Source: Xylophilus ampelinus | GTDB lineage: Bacteria; Pseudomonadota; Gammaproteobacteria; Burkholderiales; Burkholderiaceae_C | Direction of reading: 5' to 3' | NCBI RefSeq assembly: GCF_901875635.1 | Contig: NZ_CABFMN010000084.1 | Coordinates: forward strand, 1-64,000 | DNA length: 64,000 bases | In this document: positions 44,742 to 53,324 of the stretch, in pieces | Numbering within the stretch: position 1 is the first letter of the stretch | Layout: each line of letters begins with the position of its first letter | Position numbers and translations under genes: made by a program | Notes under the pieces: model-generated | The model's database searches: none | What the model was told of the DNA's origin: nothing | The model's input: the letters and a program-made list of their open reading frames with translations, nothing else

Positions 44742-45617
44742 CTAGACTTTTTTCCGCAGCTTCTCGCCGAACAGCCCGTTCGGCTTGAGCATCAGCATCG
44801 CCAGCACCACGATGTAGGGCGCCGTGTCCTTGAAGCCGTCGGGTAGGTAGAAACCGGCGAAGGACTCGACCACGCCGATCACCAGCCCGCCGACGATCGC
44901 GCCCGGCAGGCTGCCGAAGCCACCGACCACCGCAGCCGGGAAGGCCTTGAGCCCGATGAGCCCCATGTTGGCGTGCACGAAGGTGATGGGCGCCAGCAGC
45001 ATGCCGGCCACCGTCGCCACCGCCGCCGCCAGGCCCCACACCAGCCCGTTGAGCCGCTTGACCGGAATGCCCATGTAGTAGGCCGCGAGCTGGTTCTGCG
45101 AGCTGGCCTGCATCGCGATGCCCAGCTTGCTGTAGCGGAACATCGCGAACAGCAGCACGCACAGCACGGCCGTGGCGCCGATCACCACCGCCTGCTCCAC
45201 GTTCACCACCAGGCCGCCGAGCTTCCAGACCTGGTCCTTGTAGGGCACGGGCAGCGTGTGCGTCTCGGTGCCGATCCCGGGCACCATGGTGATCAGCCCG
45301 CGCAGCACATAGCCGATGCCGATGGTGAGCATCACGATCGAGAACTGCGGCTGGCCGAGGATGGGCCGGATCACCGCCAGCTCGACCAGCATGCCGAAGG
45401 CCGCCATCGCCACCACCGCCAGGATGGCCGCCAGCCAGAAGGGCAGGCCGAAGAGCGTCATGCCGGCGAAGGCCGTGAAGGCGCCGAGCATCATCAGGTC
45501 GCCCTGCGCGAAGCTCACCGTCTCGGTGGCCTTGTAGATCAGCACGAAGCCCAGCGCGATGAGGCCGTAGATGCAGCCTTGCGCGATGCCCGAGAGCAGA
45601 AGCTGGAGGACTTGCAT
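44742..45617 (-). CDS. livH: Branched-chain ABC transporter permease LivH
   Basis: 291 residues, eight or so membrane segments. LLSGIAQGCIYGLIALGFVLIYKATETVSFAQGDLMMLGAF is the LivH N-terminal signature; IAMQASSQNQLAAYYMGIPVKRLNGLVWGL is the ATPase-contact loop; AAVVGGFGSLPGAIVGGLVIGVVE follows. First structural gene of the liv operon, 72 bases downstream of the AraC gene on the same strand. Confidence 0.9.
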   Translation of the reverse strand: MQVLQLLLSGIAQGCIYGLIALGFVLIYKATETVSFAQGDLMMLGAFTAFAGMTLFGLPFWLAAILAVVAMAAFGMLVELAVIRPILGQPQFSIVMLTIGIGYVLRGLITMVPGIGTETHTLPVPYKDQVWKLGGLVVNVEQAVVIGATAVLCVLLFAMFRYSKLGIAMQASSQNQLAAYYMGIPVKRLNGLVWGLAAAVATVAGMLLAPITFVHANMGLIGLKAFPAAVVGGFGSLPGAIVGGLVIGVVESFAGFYLPDGFKDTAPYIVVLAMLMLKPNGLFGEKLRKKV

Positions 45618-45670
45618 GGCGCGGCCCCGGCGCTCAGATTCTCAAGCCGAATCGACCCGTAACGACCACG

Positions 45671-45704
45671 GGGCGGGCGCAAGCAGCTATCAATTGCATA
45701 GCAC
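45671..45704 (-). repeat. Interspersed repeat, copy 5 (short), overlapping AraC stop
   Basis: On the minus strand GTGCTATGCAATTGATAGCTGCTTGCGCCC matches the left half of the repeat. The last codons and the TGA stop of the AraC gene lie inside it. Confidence 0.7.
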
Positions 45705-46502
45705 CCTGCCCACCGCGTCGTGCAGCGCGAGACGCCGCGAGCCGGCCACGATGTCGCTGGGCCTGAGGCCGTAGATCTGCCGGATCGAGTGGCTGAAGTG
45801 CGTGGAATCGGGGTAGCCCGCATCGAGCGCGATGTCGGTGAGGCTGGCCGACTCGCGCACGTAGCGCAGCAGGCTGCGTGCACGTTTCCAGGCTCGGAAG
45901 GCGCGGTAGGTCATGCCGGTCTGCGCCTTGAACAGGTGCAGGAAGCGCGAGAAGGACAGGTGCACGTCGTCGGCGCACTGCTCGGCCGATCGCGCCGCGG
46001 CCGGGTCGGCGTTCACGCGCTCGACGATGCGGCGGATGCGCGCGTCCATCGGGCGCGGCGCCAGCGCCTCGCCGAAGAACAGGCGGTCGAAGTCGAAGCT
46101 GTCGAAGCACTCGCGGCCGGACGCGTGCAGCAGGTGCGCATGGGCCGCGCGCACGCGGCGCACGAAGGCCGCATCCTGGAGCGGGCCGCAATGGCGCAGC
46201 ACGGCCGGCAGCGCATCGGGATCGGCCGAATCGGCCTCGACCAGCAGGTTGAGGATCAGCGGCTCGGCGCTCTCCACCCGGTGCGGCACCTGCGGCGGCA
46301 CCACGAACAGCTCGCCCGACTGCCACGCCCCGCCGCCGATACGGATGCGGTTGGGCAGCCCTCGCGGCGACACGTAGATGCCGTAGCCGCCGAAGTTGCG
46401 TTCGCTCGCCGCGCCGAGCAGGCCGGCGTAGAACACGCGCGTCGTCGTCAGCCACATCAGGCGCTCGCCGCCATCGGCCTGCACCACCCTCGTCGTCTGC
46501 AT
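45690..46502 (-). CDS. AraC-family transcriptional regulator
   Basis: 270 residues. N-terminal cupin-like sensor (GGGAWQSGELFVVPPQVPHRVESAEPLIL). C-terminal double helix-turn-helix: ADDVHLSFSRFLHLFKAQTGMTYRAFRAWKRA and ASLTDIALDAGYPDSTHFSHSIRQIYGLRPSDIV. ATG at 46502 with GAGGAGA at good spacing. Probable regulator of the livHMGF-fadD unit directly downstream. Its final residues Leu-Cys-Asn and stop come from the interspersed repeat. Confidence 0.85.
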   Translation of the reverse strand: MQTTRVVQADGGERLMWLTTTRVFYAGLLGAASERNFGGYGIYVSPRGLPNRIRIGGGAWQSGELFVVPPQVPHRVESAEPLILNLLVEADSADPDALPAVLRHCGPLQDAAFVRRVRAAHAHLLHASGRECFDSFDFDRLFFGEALAPRPMDARIRRIVERVNADPAAARSAEQCADDVHLSFSRFLHLFKAQTGMTYRAFRAWKRARSLLRYVRESASLTDIALDAGYPDSTHFSHSIRQIYGLRPSDIVAGSRRLALHDAVGRVLCN

Positions 46503-46735
46503 GCTGCTCGGTCTCCTCGGGTTCTTCTCAAGACACTCGGCCCATCGCGTTCCACACGGGCACGCCGGCATGGTCCGGCGGATCGTATCGACGGCCCCTG
46601 CCGCCGGCACGGTGCTTTCCCTAGGGGCGGGCGGTGCGCCTGTGCGCGGTGCGGCGCGATTGTTGAAGGGCGAGCGCGACACGGCGTCGTCGAAACGGAC
46701 GATTTTTGGACGGGCCGTGTGGCGCCGCATTCGCC

Positions 46736-47701
46736 TCAGCCCCGCGCAGGTGCCGCCAGCGCGCGGCGCAGTTCGGCCGCACACAGCGCCACCGCGGTGT
46801 GCGCCTCGTCGAGCACACGGCCCATGGTGATGAAGCCGTGGATCTGGCGCTCGAAGCAGACATAGCTCACCCGCATGCCGGCGGCGCTGAGGGCACGCGC
46901 GTAGTCCAGCCCTTCGTCGCGCAGCGGGTCGTAGCCGGCGGTGATCACCAGGGCAGGTGGCAACCCCGCGTGGCTCTCGGCCAGCAGCGGCGAGGCGCGC
47001 CAGTCCAGGTCGTGCTTCGCGTCGTCGATGTAGTGGTCGTGGAAGTAGGTGATGGTGTCGGCCGTGAGCACGTAGCCCTGGCCGTTGGTGCTGTGCGAGG
47101 CATGGCCGCGCCGCATGTCGGTGCCGGGGTAGATGAGCAGCTGGAAGGCGATGGGCAGGGGGCCCTGGCCGTCGGCGTCGTCACGCGCGGCCAGCGAAAC
47201 CACGGCCGCGAGGTTGCCGCCCGCGCTGTCGCCGCCCACCGCCAGGCGCGCCGGGTCGATGCGCAGTCGCTTCGCCTGCGATGCGACCCAGCGCGAGGCG
47301 GCCAGCACGTCGTTCACTGCGCCAGGGAAGCGTACTTCGGGCCCCATGCGGTAGTCGACCGCCACGACGGCGCAGCCACTCCCGTTGCACAGCTCGCGGC
47401 ACAGCACGTCGTGCGTATCCAGGTCGCCGATGACCCAGCCGCCGCCGTGGTAGTACACCAGCACCGGCAACACGGCATCGGCCGCAGCGCCGAGCGGACG
47501 GTAGGCGCGCAGCGGGATGTCGCCGAGCGGCCCCGGCGCGCGCAGTTCGCGCACTTCGCCGACCTCGGGCGCATCGGGCTGCGTGAAGCCCCGGCGCTCG
47601 CGGTAGAAGGCGCGGGCCTCGACGGGCGGCAGCGTGTGGGTGGGCGGCAGGCCGCGCGACTCGATGAGATCGATCAGGGCTCGGGCTTGGGGATGCAGCA
47701 T
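46736..47701 (-). CDS. Alpha/beta hydrolase, hormone-sensitive-lipase (HSL) family esterase
   Basis: 321 residues. Oxyanion motif YYHGGGWVIGD, catalytic Ser in VGGDSAGGNLA, Asp in ITAGYDPLRDEG, His in ERQIHGFITM: the complete HSL-type triad. Cytoplasmic carboxylesterase with preference for short acyl esters as usual in the family. It lies 9 bases downstream of the AtuA-like gene and is probably co-transcribed, so it may cleave terpenoid esters before oxidation. That link is inference. Confidence 0.88.
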   Translation of the reverse strand: MLHPQARALIDLIESRGLPPTHTLPPVEARAFYRERRGFTQPDAPEVGEVRELRAPGPLGDIPLRAYRPLGAAADAVLPVLVYYHGGGWVIGDLDTHDVLCRELCNGSGCAVVAVDYRMGPEVRFPGAVNDVLAASRWVASQAKRLRIDPARLAVGGDSAGGNLAAVVSLAARDDADGQGPLPIAFQLLIYPGTDMRRGHASHSTNGQGYVLTADTITYFHDHYIDDAKHDLDWRASPLLAESHAGLPPALVITAGYDPLRDEGLDYARALSAAGMRVSYVCFERQIHGFITMGRVLDEAHTAVALCAAELRRALAAPARG

Positions 47702-47710
47702 GGCGTGGCG

Positions 47711-49564
47711 TCAATGGTTGGCAAAGCCGGCATCTTGCGCCGCCTGCGCCGCCACGCGGGGCGGGACTTTCACGGGCATGTCCAGCAGCATCTGCGCCAT
47801 GCCCTTGCCCAGCGGGTCCAGCCTCGGCGAGCGCGGGCCGCCGCCCGCCAGCGCGCCATGGAGCAGCAGGTTCAGCGCGTGGATGCCGGGCAGGTGGAAG
47901 CGCTCGACCTGCCGGCTCGTCATGAGGTGCCCGAACCAGTCCGCCACGGCCTCGGGCGTGAGCGCCGCCCACAGCCAGGGCAGCCACTCGGGCCGCCGCG
48001 CGACGACGCCGATGTTGGCCAGGTCGCCCTTGTCGCCGCTGCGGGCCCAGGCCAGGGCGATGAGCGGCAGTTCGACCGCATCGGCCGGCAACGCCACCGC
48101 CTCGGGCGGCGCCACCGGCGAGGGGGCCGTCGGCGCCTGCAGGGCGGGCGTGGCGGCAGGAGGCAGCGCGTCGCCATCGAGCACGACACGCACGGCGACC
48201 GACTCCCGGGCGAGCGCGAAGGCGAAGGGCTTGATCAGCGGCGCGACCGGCGGGCGCCCCGCCATCGACCCCGGTGCGGTGGTGCCGGGCGACCACGAGG
48301 TGCCGGCGGGCGCGATCTCGCGTGCGAAGAGTTCGAGCGCCTTCCTGTCGGCATGGTCGACCACCACGCGCATCAGCACCTCGCGCGCGTCGGCAGCGCC
48401 AGGGCGCGCATGCGGGCCATAGATGGATTCGGTGCCCAGCACCTCGACGTACGTGGCCGTGTAGTCGGCCAGGCCGCGCGCCTGGAACAGCGACCGCGTG
48501 CGCGCCAGGATCGCCTCGGCCGTGCGGCGCGCCTTGGCCGGGGCCTCGCGGCCGACGATCACCATCGCGCCCGCGCAACGCCAGCCGTCCAGCACGGTGG
48601 CCGACACCTTGTAGCCGCTGGGCGGCGGGCCGCCGCGCGCGCCGCTCACGCGCACTGTCCCCTCGTCGACCTGCTCGATGCGCACCTGCGTGAAGTCGCA
48701 GCGCACGTCGGGCAGCAGGTAGGCGGCGGGGTCGCCGATCTCGTAGAGCAGTTGCTCGGCCACCGCCGCGCGCAGGACGGCGCCGCCGGTGCCAGGCGGC
48801 TTGGTCAGCGTGAAGCTGCCGTCTTCCGCCACCTCGACGATGGGGTAGCCGATGGTCGGCCAGTCGGGGATCGCCTGCCAGTCGGTGTGCAGCCCACCTG
48901 TCGCCTGGCAGCCGCATTCGATGATGTGGCCCGCCAGGCTGCCGCCCGCGAGCCGGTCCCAATCGTCGGCCGCCCAGCCCAATTCGTGCAGCAGCGGCCC
49001 GAGCGTCACGGCGCTGTCGACGCAGCGGCCGGTGACGACCACGTCGGCCCCGGCCGCCAGCGCCGCGCGGATGCCCTGCGCGCCCAGGTAGGCATTGGCA
49101 CTGAGCACACGCGCCGGCACGGGTTCACCGCTCGCCATGTCGGCTGTGCCGGCCGCATTCAGCGCCGGCATCTGCGCGCTCACGTCGTCGCCCAGCACCA
49201 CGGCCACGCGCACGTCCACGCCCTGCTCCCGCGCCAGCGCACGCAAGGCCTCGGCACAGGCTTCGGGGTGCACGCCGCCGGCGTTGCTCACCACGCGGAT
49301 GCGGCGCGCCACGCAGTCGGCCAGCACGTCGCGCATGGCGACCTCGACGAAATCGGTGGCCCAGCCCATCTCGGGTTGGCGCAGGCGCGCACCGGCCAGC
49401 ACTGCCATGGTGGTCTCGGCGAGGTAGTCGAAGACCAGGTAGTCGATGGGCGCGCCGCCGCGCACCAACTGCCCCGCCGCCACGCTGCTGTCGCCCCAGA
49501 AGCCCGAGGCGCCGCCGATGCGCACGGTGCGGCGGGCGGGTGGCGGAGGAGTGTCGGCGGTCAT
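47711..49564 (-). CDS. AtuA family acyclic terpene utilization protein (DUF1446)
   Basis: 617 residues. N-terminal DUF1446 domain: VRIGGASGFWGDSSVAAGQLV, DYLVFDYLAETTMAVLAGAR, VSNAGGVHPEACAEALR, VVLGDDVSAQM, VVTGRCVDSAVTLGPLLHELGW, IECGCQATGG. The C-terminal AtuA ferredoxin-like domain has LAWARSGDKGDLANIGVVAR. Both domains of AtuA in one chain. AtuA is encoded in the acyclic-terpene clusters of Pseudomonas but its reaction is not settled. Here it stands 14-21 kb from the carboxylase genes. Confidence 0.87.
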   Translation of the reverse strand: MTADTPPPPARRTVRIGGASGFWGDSSVAAGQLVRGGAPIDYLVFDYLAETTMAVLAGARLRQPEMGWATDFVEVAMRDVLADCVARRIRVVSNAGGVHPEACAEALRALAREQGVDVRVAVVLGDDVSAQMPALNAAGTADMASGEPVPARVLSANAYLGAQGIRAALAAGADVVVTGRCVDSAVTLGPLLHELGWAADDWDRLAGGSLAGHIIECGCQATGGLHTDWQAIPDWPTIGYPIVEVAEDGSFTLTKPPGTGGAVLRAAVAEQLLYEIGDPAAYLLPDVRCDFTQVRIEQVDEGTVRVSGARGGPPPSGYKVSATVLDGWRCAGAMVIVGREAPAKARRTAEAILARTRSLFQARGLADYTATYVEVLGTESIYGPHARPGAADAREVLMRVVVDHADRKALELFAREIAPAGTSWSPGTTAPGSMAGRPPVAPLIKPFAFALARESVAVRVVLDGDALPPAATPALQAPTAPSPVAPPEAVALPADAVELPLIALAWARSGDKGDLANIGVVARRPEWLPWLWAALTPEAVADWFGHLMTSRQVERFHLPGIHALNLLLHGALAGGGPRSPRLDPLGKGMAQMLLDMPVKVPPRVAAQAAQDAGFANH

Positions 49565-49658
49565 GGGCGGCGGCGCGGTGGCAGGCTGCGCCGAAGCGTA
49601 CGCAGCGCCCCGGCGGCCCGGCTTGCGCCAACTGGCTGCTGCCCAGGATTGCGCTGGC

Positions 49659-49722
49659 TTGCTATGGTTTTCATAGCTGCTTGCGCAGTCAGCACGGGCG
49701 CTGCAAGCCGATTTGCCTCAAG
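49659..49722 (+). repeat. Interspersed repeat, copy 6
   Basis: TTGCTATGGTTTTCATAGCTG then CTTGCGCAG, spacer, ACGGGCGCTGCAAGCCGATTT. Lies in the 274-bp divergent gap between the AtuA-like gene and the beta-propeller lipoprotein gene; no other feature stands out there. Confidence 0.8.
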
Positions 49723-49838
49723 AGTTTGTCCCCTGCGTGACTGCGCGGCGGGCGACGGCTGCGAAGACTCCGCCTGGCCGTTGCGGCCCGCCGGCAGCAA
49801 CGGCCACGCACCACAACAACCATCCGGAGACGTCTCTC

Positions 49839-51491
49839 ATGCCCATTTCACTGCGCCGCCGCACGGCCGCGTTCGCGCTGGCCGTTCCTGCCCTCCTCGC
49901 CACGCTGGCCGGCTGCGGCACTGCGCCGCCGACGCGGCCCGCCGCCTGGTCCGCGCCCGAAGCCCTGGTGCAGCCATCCGCCTTCGCCGGCGTCCACGGC
50001 CTGGCGGTGGACCGGCAGGGCCGCCTGCTGGCGGGCTCCGTCGTCGGCAACAGCATGTGGGAGGTCGACCGCCGCACCGGCCAGGCGCGCGTCTTCATCC
50101 CCGCCCCCGAAGGCCAGGCCGACGACATCGCCGTGGGCCCGCGCGGCGAGCTGGCATGGACCAACTACCTCATGGGCATGCTGCGCTACCGCGAGAGCGA
50201 CGGCGCGCCGATGCGCGTGCTGGCCAAGGACCTGCCCGGGCTGAACTCGGTGGAGTTCGACCGCCGCAGCGGCAAGCTCTACGCCTCGCAGGTCTTCCTG
50301 GGCGACGCACTGTGGGAGATCGACCGCACGGGCCAGCAGCCGCCGCGCCTGATCAAGAAGGACATGGGCGGCTTCAACGGCTTCGAGGTCGGTCCCGACG
50401 GCTGGCTCTACGGGCCGCTGTGGTTCAAGGGCCAGGTCGTGAAGATCAACCCGGCCAACGGCGACATGACCGTGATCGCCGGTGGCTTCCAGATCCCCGC
50501 GGCCGCCAACCTCGACGGCAAGGGCAACCTCTGGGTGGTCGACACCCGCACCGGCGAGCTGGTGCGCGTCGAGCTGGCGACCGGCCGCAAGACCGTGGCC
50601 AGGCAGCTCACGCCCTCGCTCGACAACCTGGCGATCGCGCCCGACGGCACGATCTACGTGTCGAACATGGCCAACAACGCCGTCGACGCCTTCAACCCCG
50701 CCACCGGCGAGGTGAAGCGGCTCACGGGCGGTGCGGTGGCGGTGCCCGCCGGCCTGAAGACCGAGGGCGACAGGCTCTGGGTCGCCGACGTGTTCGGCTT
50801 CCGCGAGGTCGACCTGAAGAGCGGCGCGGTGAGCGACATCTTCCGCATGCAGCGCGAGCCGGAGCTGGAGTACCCCTTCGCGGTGGGGCTGTCGAAGACG
50901 CGCTTCGCGCTGTCGTCGTGGTTCACCGGCACGGTGCAACTGGTGGACCGCGCAACGCGCAAGACCACGGCCGTCATCCATGGCCTGAAGGCGCCCTACG
51001 ACGCGATCCCGCTCGAAGACGGCAGCGTGGTGGTCGCGGAGATCGGCACCGGCAGCATCACGCGCGCCAGCGGCGACAAGTTCGCGACGCGGCAGGTGCT
51101 GGCCAGCGGCATCCAGGGGCCGGTGCAGATGGTGCTGGGAGCCGACGGCGCGGTGTACGTCACCGAAGCCGCCGGCCGCCTGCTGCGCGTGCCGCTGGCA
51201 GGTGGCGCACCGGTGGCCGTGGCCCAAGGCCTGGCGATGCCCGAGGGCCTGGCGCAGACGCCGTGGGGCAGCTTCATCGTGGCGGAATCGGCGGCCAGGC
51301 GGCTGGTGGAGATCGACCCCGCCAACGGCAGCCAACGCACCGTGGCCGAGAACCTGCCCATCGGCCTGGCCGCCGGTCCCGGCCTGCCGCCGCCCTACGT
51401 GCCCACCGGCGTGGCCGTGGGCGCCGACGGCAGCGTGTACGTGTCGGCCGACCTGAACAACGCGATCTACCGCATCCGGCCCGCGCGCTGA
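49839..51491 (+). CDS. Exported NHL/SMP-30-type beta-propeller lipoprotein
   Basis: 550 residues. Signal peptide with lipobox (ALLATLAGCG). The mature protein is a chain of repeats with the pattern 'HGLAVDRQGRLLAG', 'FEVGPDGWLYGPL', 'NLAIAPDGTIYVSNMANNAVDAFNPATG', 'GPVQMVLGADGAVYVTEAAGRLLRV', 'TGVAVGADGSVYVSADLNNAIYRI', as in NHL, SGL or virginiamycin-B-lyase propellers, perhaps ten blades in two sheets. May be a lactonase or a binding protein of the envelope. ATG at 49839 has GGAGA about 8 bases upstream. A strong hairpin follows. Confidence 0.77.
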   Translation: MPISLRRRTAAFALAVPALLATLAGCGTAPPTRPAAWSAPEALVQPSAFAGVHGLAVDRQGRLLAGSVVGNSMWEVDRRTGQARVFIPAPEGQADDIAVGPRGELAWTNYLMGMLRYRESDGAPMRVLAKDLPGLNSVEFDRRSGKLYASQVFLGDALWEIDRTGQQPPRLIKKDMGGFNGFEVGPDGWLYGPLWFKGQVVKINPANGDMTVIAGGFQIPAAANLDGKGNLWVVDTRTGELVRVELATGRKTVARQLTPSLDNLAIAPDGTIYVSNMANNAVDAFNPATGEVKRLTGGAVAVPAGLKTEGDRLWVADVFGFREVDLKSGAVSDIFRMQREPELEYPFAVGLSKTRFALSSWFTGTVQLVDRATRKTTAVIHGLKAPYDAIPLEDGSVVVAEIGTGSITRASGDKFATRQVLASGIQGPVQMVLGADGAVYVTEAAGRLLRVPLAGGAPVAVAQGLAMPEGLAQTPWGSFIVAESAARRLVEIDPANGSQRTVAENLPIGLAAGPGLPPPYVPTGVAVGADGSVYVSADLNNAIYRIRPAR

Positions 51492-51506
51492 ATTGTTGAC
51501 CTGGCG

Positions 51507-51530
51507 ACGGCCCGCCGCGGGGCGGGCCGT
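51507..51530 (+). terminator. Strong hairpin after propeller lipoprotein gene
   Basis: ACGGCCCGCC (51507-51516) and GGCGGGCCGT (51521-51530): perfect 10-bp stem, 4-nt loop, 16 bases after the stop. Followed by TTAGC, so the T-tract is poor. Confidence 0.6.
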
Positions 51531-51577
51531 TAGCATCGCTCCATCGCAGCATTTCCACTGTTCGAAGGAGCATTTCA

Positions 51578-52426
51578 ATGGACATCCAGACCGTCGGCAT
51601 CATCGGCGCCGGCACCATGGGCAACGGCATCGCGCAGGCCTGCGCCGTCTCGGGCATCCGCGTGGTGATGGTCGACATCGCCCAGGCCGCCGTCGACAAG
51701 GGCGTCGCCACCATCTCGGGCAGCCTCGACCGCCTGATCAAGAAGGACAAGCTCACCGAGGCTCAGAAGGCCGATGCGCTGAAGCTGATCCAGGGCTCGA
51801 CGAACTACGAGGACCTGAAGGCCGCGCAGCTCGTCATCGAGGCCGCGACCGAAAACCACGAGCTCAAGCTCAAGATCCTCAAGCAGGTCGATGCACTGCT
51901 GCCGCCCGAGGTGATCGTCGCGTCGAACACCTCGTCGATCTCGATCACCAAGCTGGCCGCCGCCACGGGCCGCGCCGACCGCTTCATCGGCATGCACTTC
52001 TTCAACCCGGTGCCGATGATGGCGCTGGTGGAACTGATCCGCGGCTACCTCACCAGCGACGCCACGCACGACGCCGTGAAGGCGCTGGCACTCAAGCTGG
52101 GCAAGTCGCCCATCACGGTGAAGAACGCACCGGGCTTCGTCGTCAACCGCATCCTGGTGCCGATGATCAACGAGGCCTTCTTCGTGCTGGCCGAGGGCAG
52201 CGCGACCGCCGAGGACATCGACGCCGGCATGAAGCTCGGCTGCAACCAGCCGATCGGCCCTCTGGCGCTAGCCGACATGATCGGGCTGGACGTGTGCCTG
52301 GCGGTGATGGAGGTGTACCTCAAGGAGTTCGGCGACTCGAAGTACCGCCCCTGCCCGCTGCTGGCGGAGATGGTGGCCGCGGGGCAGCTGGGGCGCAAGA
52401 CCGGCCGGGGCGTGTACACCTACTGA
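51578..52426 (+). CDS. 3-hydroxybutyryl-CoA (3-hydroxyacyl-CoA) dehydrogenase
   Basis: 282 residues. NAD-dependent oxidation of L-3-hydroxyacyl-CoA or the reverse. Rossmann motif VGIIGAGTMGNGIAQACA at residues 6-23, IEAATENHELK, ASNTSSISITKLA, RFIGMHFFNPVPMM (catalytic His), NAPGFVVNRILVPMINEA, and PIGPLALADMIGLDVCLAVM. GAAGGAG lies 7 bases before the ATG. Length is that of the Hbd/PaaH short form. A housekeeping-like step in beta-oxidation or PHB cycling. Confidence 0.9.
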   Translation: MDIQTVGIIGAGTMGNGIAQACAVSGIRVVMVDIAQAAVDKGVATISGSLDRLIKKDKLTEAQKADALKLIQGSTNYEDLKAAQLVIEAATENHELKLKILKQVDALLPPEVIVASNTSSISITKLAAATGRADRFIGMHFFNPVPMMALVELIRGYLTSDATHDAVKALALKLGKSPITVKNAPGFVVNRILVPMINEAFFVLAEGSATAEDIDAGMKLGCNQPIGPLALADMIGLDVCLAVMEVYLKEFGDSKYRPCPLLAEMVAAGQLGRKTGRGVYTY

Positions 52427-52450
52427 TTCGCTCCGCGGAAGGCGGCGCGC

Positions 52451-53173
52451 TCAGGGGCTGCCTTCTGCTGCATCCGCAGTGCGGGAGAGCGCTGCATGCG
52501 CGGCGTTCTCGCGTGCGATGGCGGCATCGAAGTTCGCCAGCCCGACCTCGTGGAAGACGCGCTTGAACTGGCGCGCGACCTCCGGCGCCAGGGCCGCCAG
52601 TTGCCGCGCCATCTGCATCGATGCGTCGTCCAGTTCCTCGGGCGCCACCACGCGCCACACCAGGCCCCAGGCCCGGGCCTCGTCGGCGCCGAACGCCTCA
52701 CCCAGCAGTACCAATGCCTTTGCCCGGGCCACGCCTGCGCAGGCGGCCAGCGTGGCGCTGAGGCCGCCGGTGACGAACACGCCGAGCGAGGCCTCCGGCA
52801 GCCGGAAGCGCGCGTCGCTCGCCGCGACGACGATGTCGGCGTCGAGCATCCACTCCAGTCCGGCCCCCAGCGTCCAGCCATGGACGGCGAAGAGCACCGG
52901 TTTGTCCAGGCGCACCAACGCGGAGGCGACGGCCTGCACCAGCGCCAGGTCGCGTTCGGTCGGCGGTGCGCCCACGTCGCGGCCGGCGCAGAAGGCACGG
53001 CCCTCGCCGCGCACGCGCACTGCGCGTACCGCTTCGTCGCGCCCGGCCGCTTCGATGGCTTCGAGCAGCGCCTCGGCCAGGGCGTTGTCGATGGCGTTGA
53101 GCTTCTGGGGGCGGTGCAGCGTGATCGTCATCACGCCGCCGTCCAGCGTGGTCAGCAAAGGGCCTTCGGTCAT
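52451..53173 (-). CDS. Enoyl-CoA hydratase/isomerase family protein
   Basis: 240 residues. Crotonase fold: VMTITLHRPQKLNAIDNALAEALLEAIE, FCAGRDVGAPPTE (first oxyanion loop), LFAVHGWTLGAGLEWMLDADIVVAASDARFRLPEASLGVFVTGGLSATL (second oxyanion loop, with Glu in the catalytic region). Convergent with the hydroxyacyl-CoA dehydrogenase gene, divergent from the next hydratase (151-bp gap). The substrate is unknown. Confidence 0.85.
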   Translation of the reverse strand: MTEGPLLTTLDGGVMTITLHRPQKLNAIDNALAEALLEAIEAAGRDEAVRAVRVRGEGRAFCAGRDVGAPPTERDLALVQAVASALVRLDKPVLFAVHGWTLGAGLEWMLDADIVVAASDARFRLPEASLGVFVTGGLSATLAACAGVARAKALVLLGEAFGADEARAWGLVWRVVAPEELDDASMQMARQLAALAPEVARQFKRVFHEVGLANFDAAIARENAAHAALSRTADAAEGSP

Positions 53174-53324
53174 GCGCGGATTGTGCCGAGACAGGAGCGC
53201 GCATCGGATCATCCACCACCCGGCACGCAGGCGCCAGCGCCCAGGCAATCAGGTGTGCCGTCCTCTGCGCGACTGGCCGCCGCGCCGCGTTCCACTATGG
53301 TTCGGCCCAGGAGACTCGACACCC

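Noticed and set aside
46706..51499. A plus-strand open frame of about 1600 codons running against several minus-strand genes
   Set aside because: It is antisense to genes with clear motifs (esterase, AtuA) and out of frame with the propeller gene. Composition is His/Arg/Ala-rich nonsense typical of third-position G+C bias.
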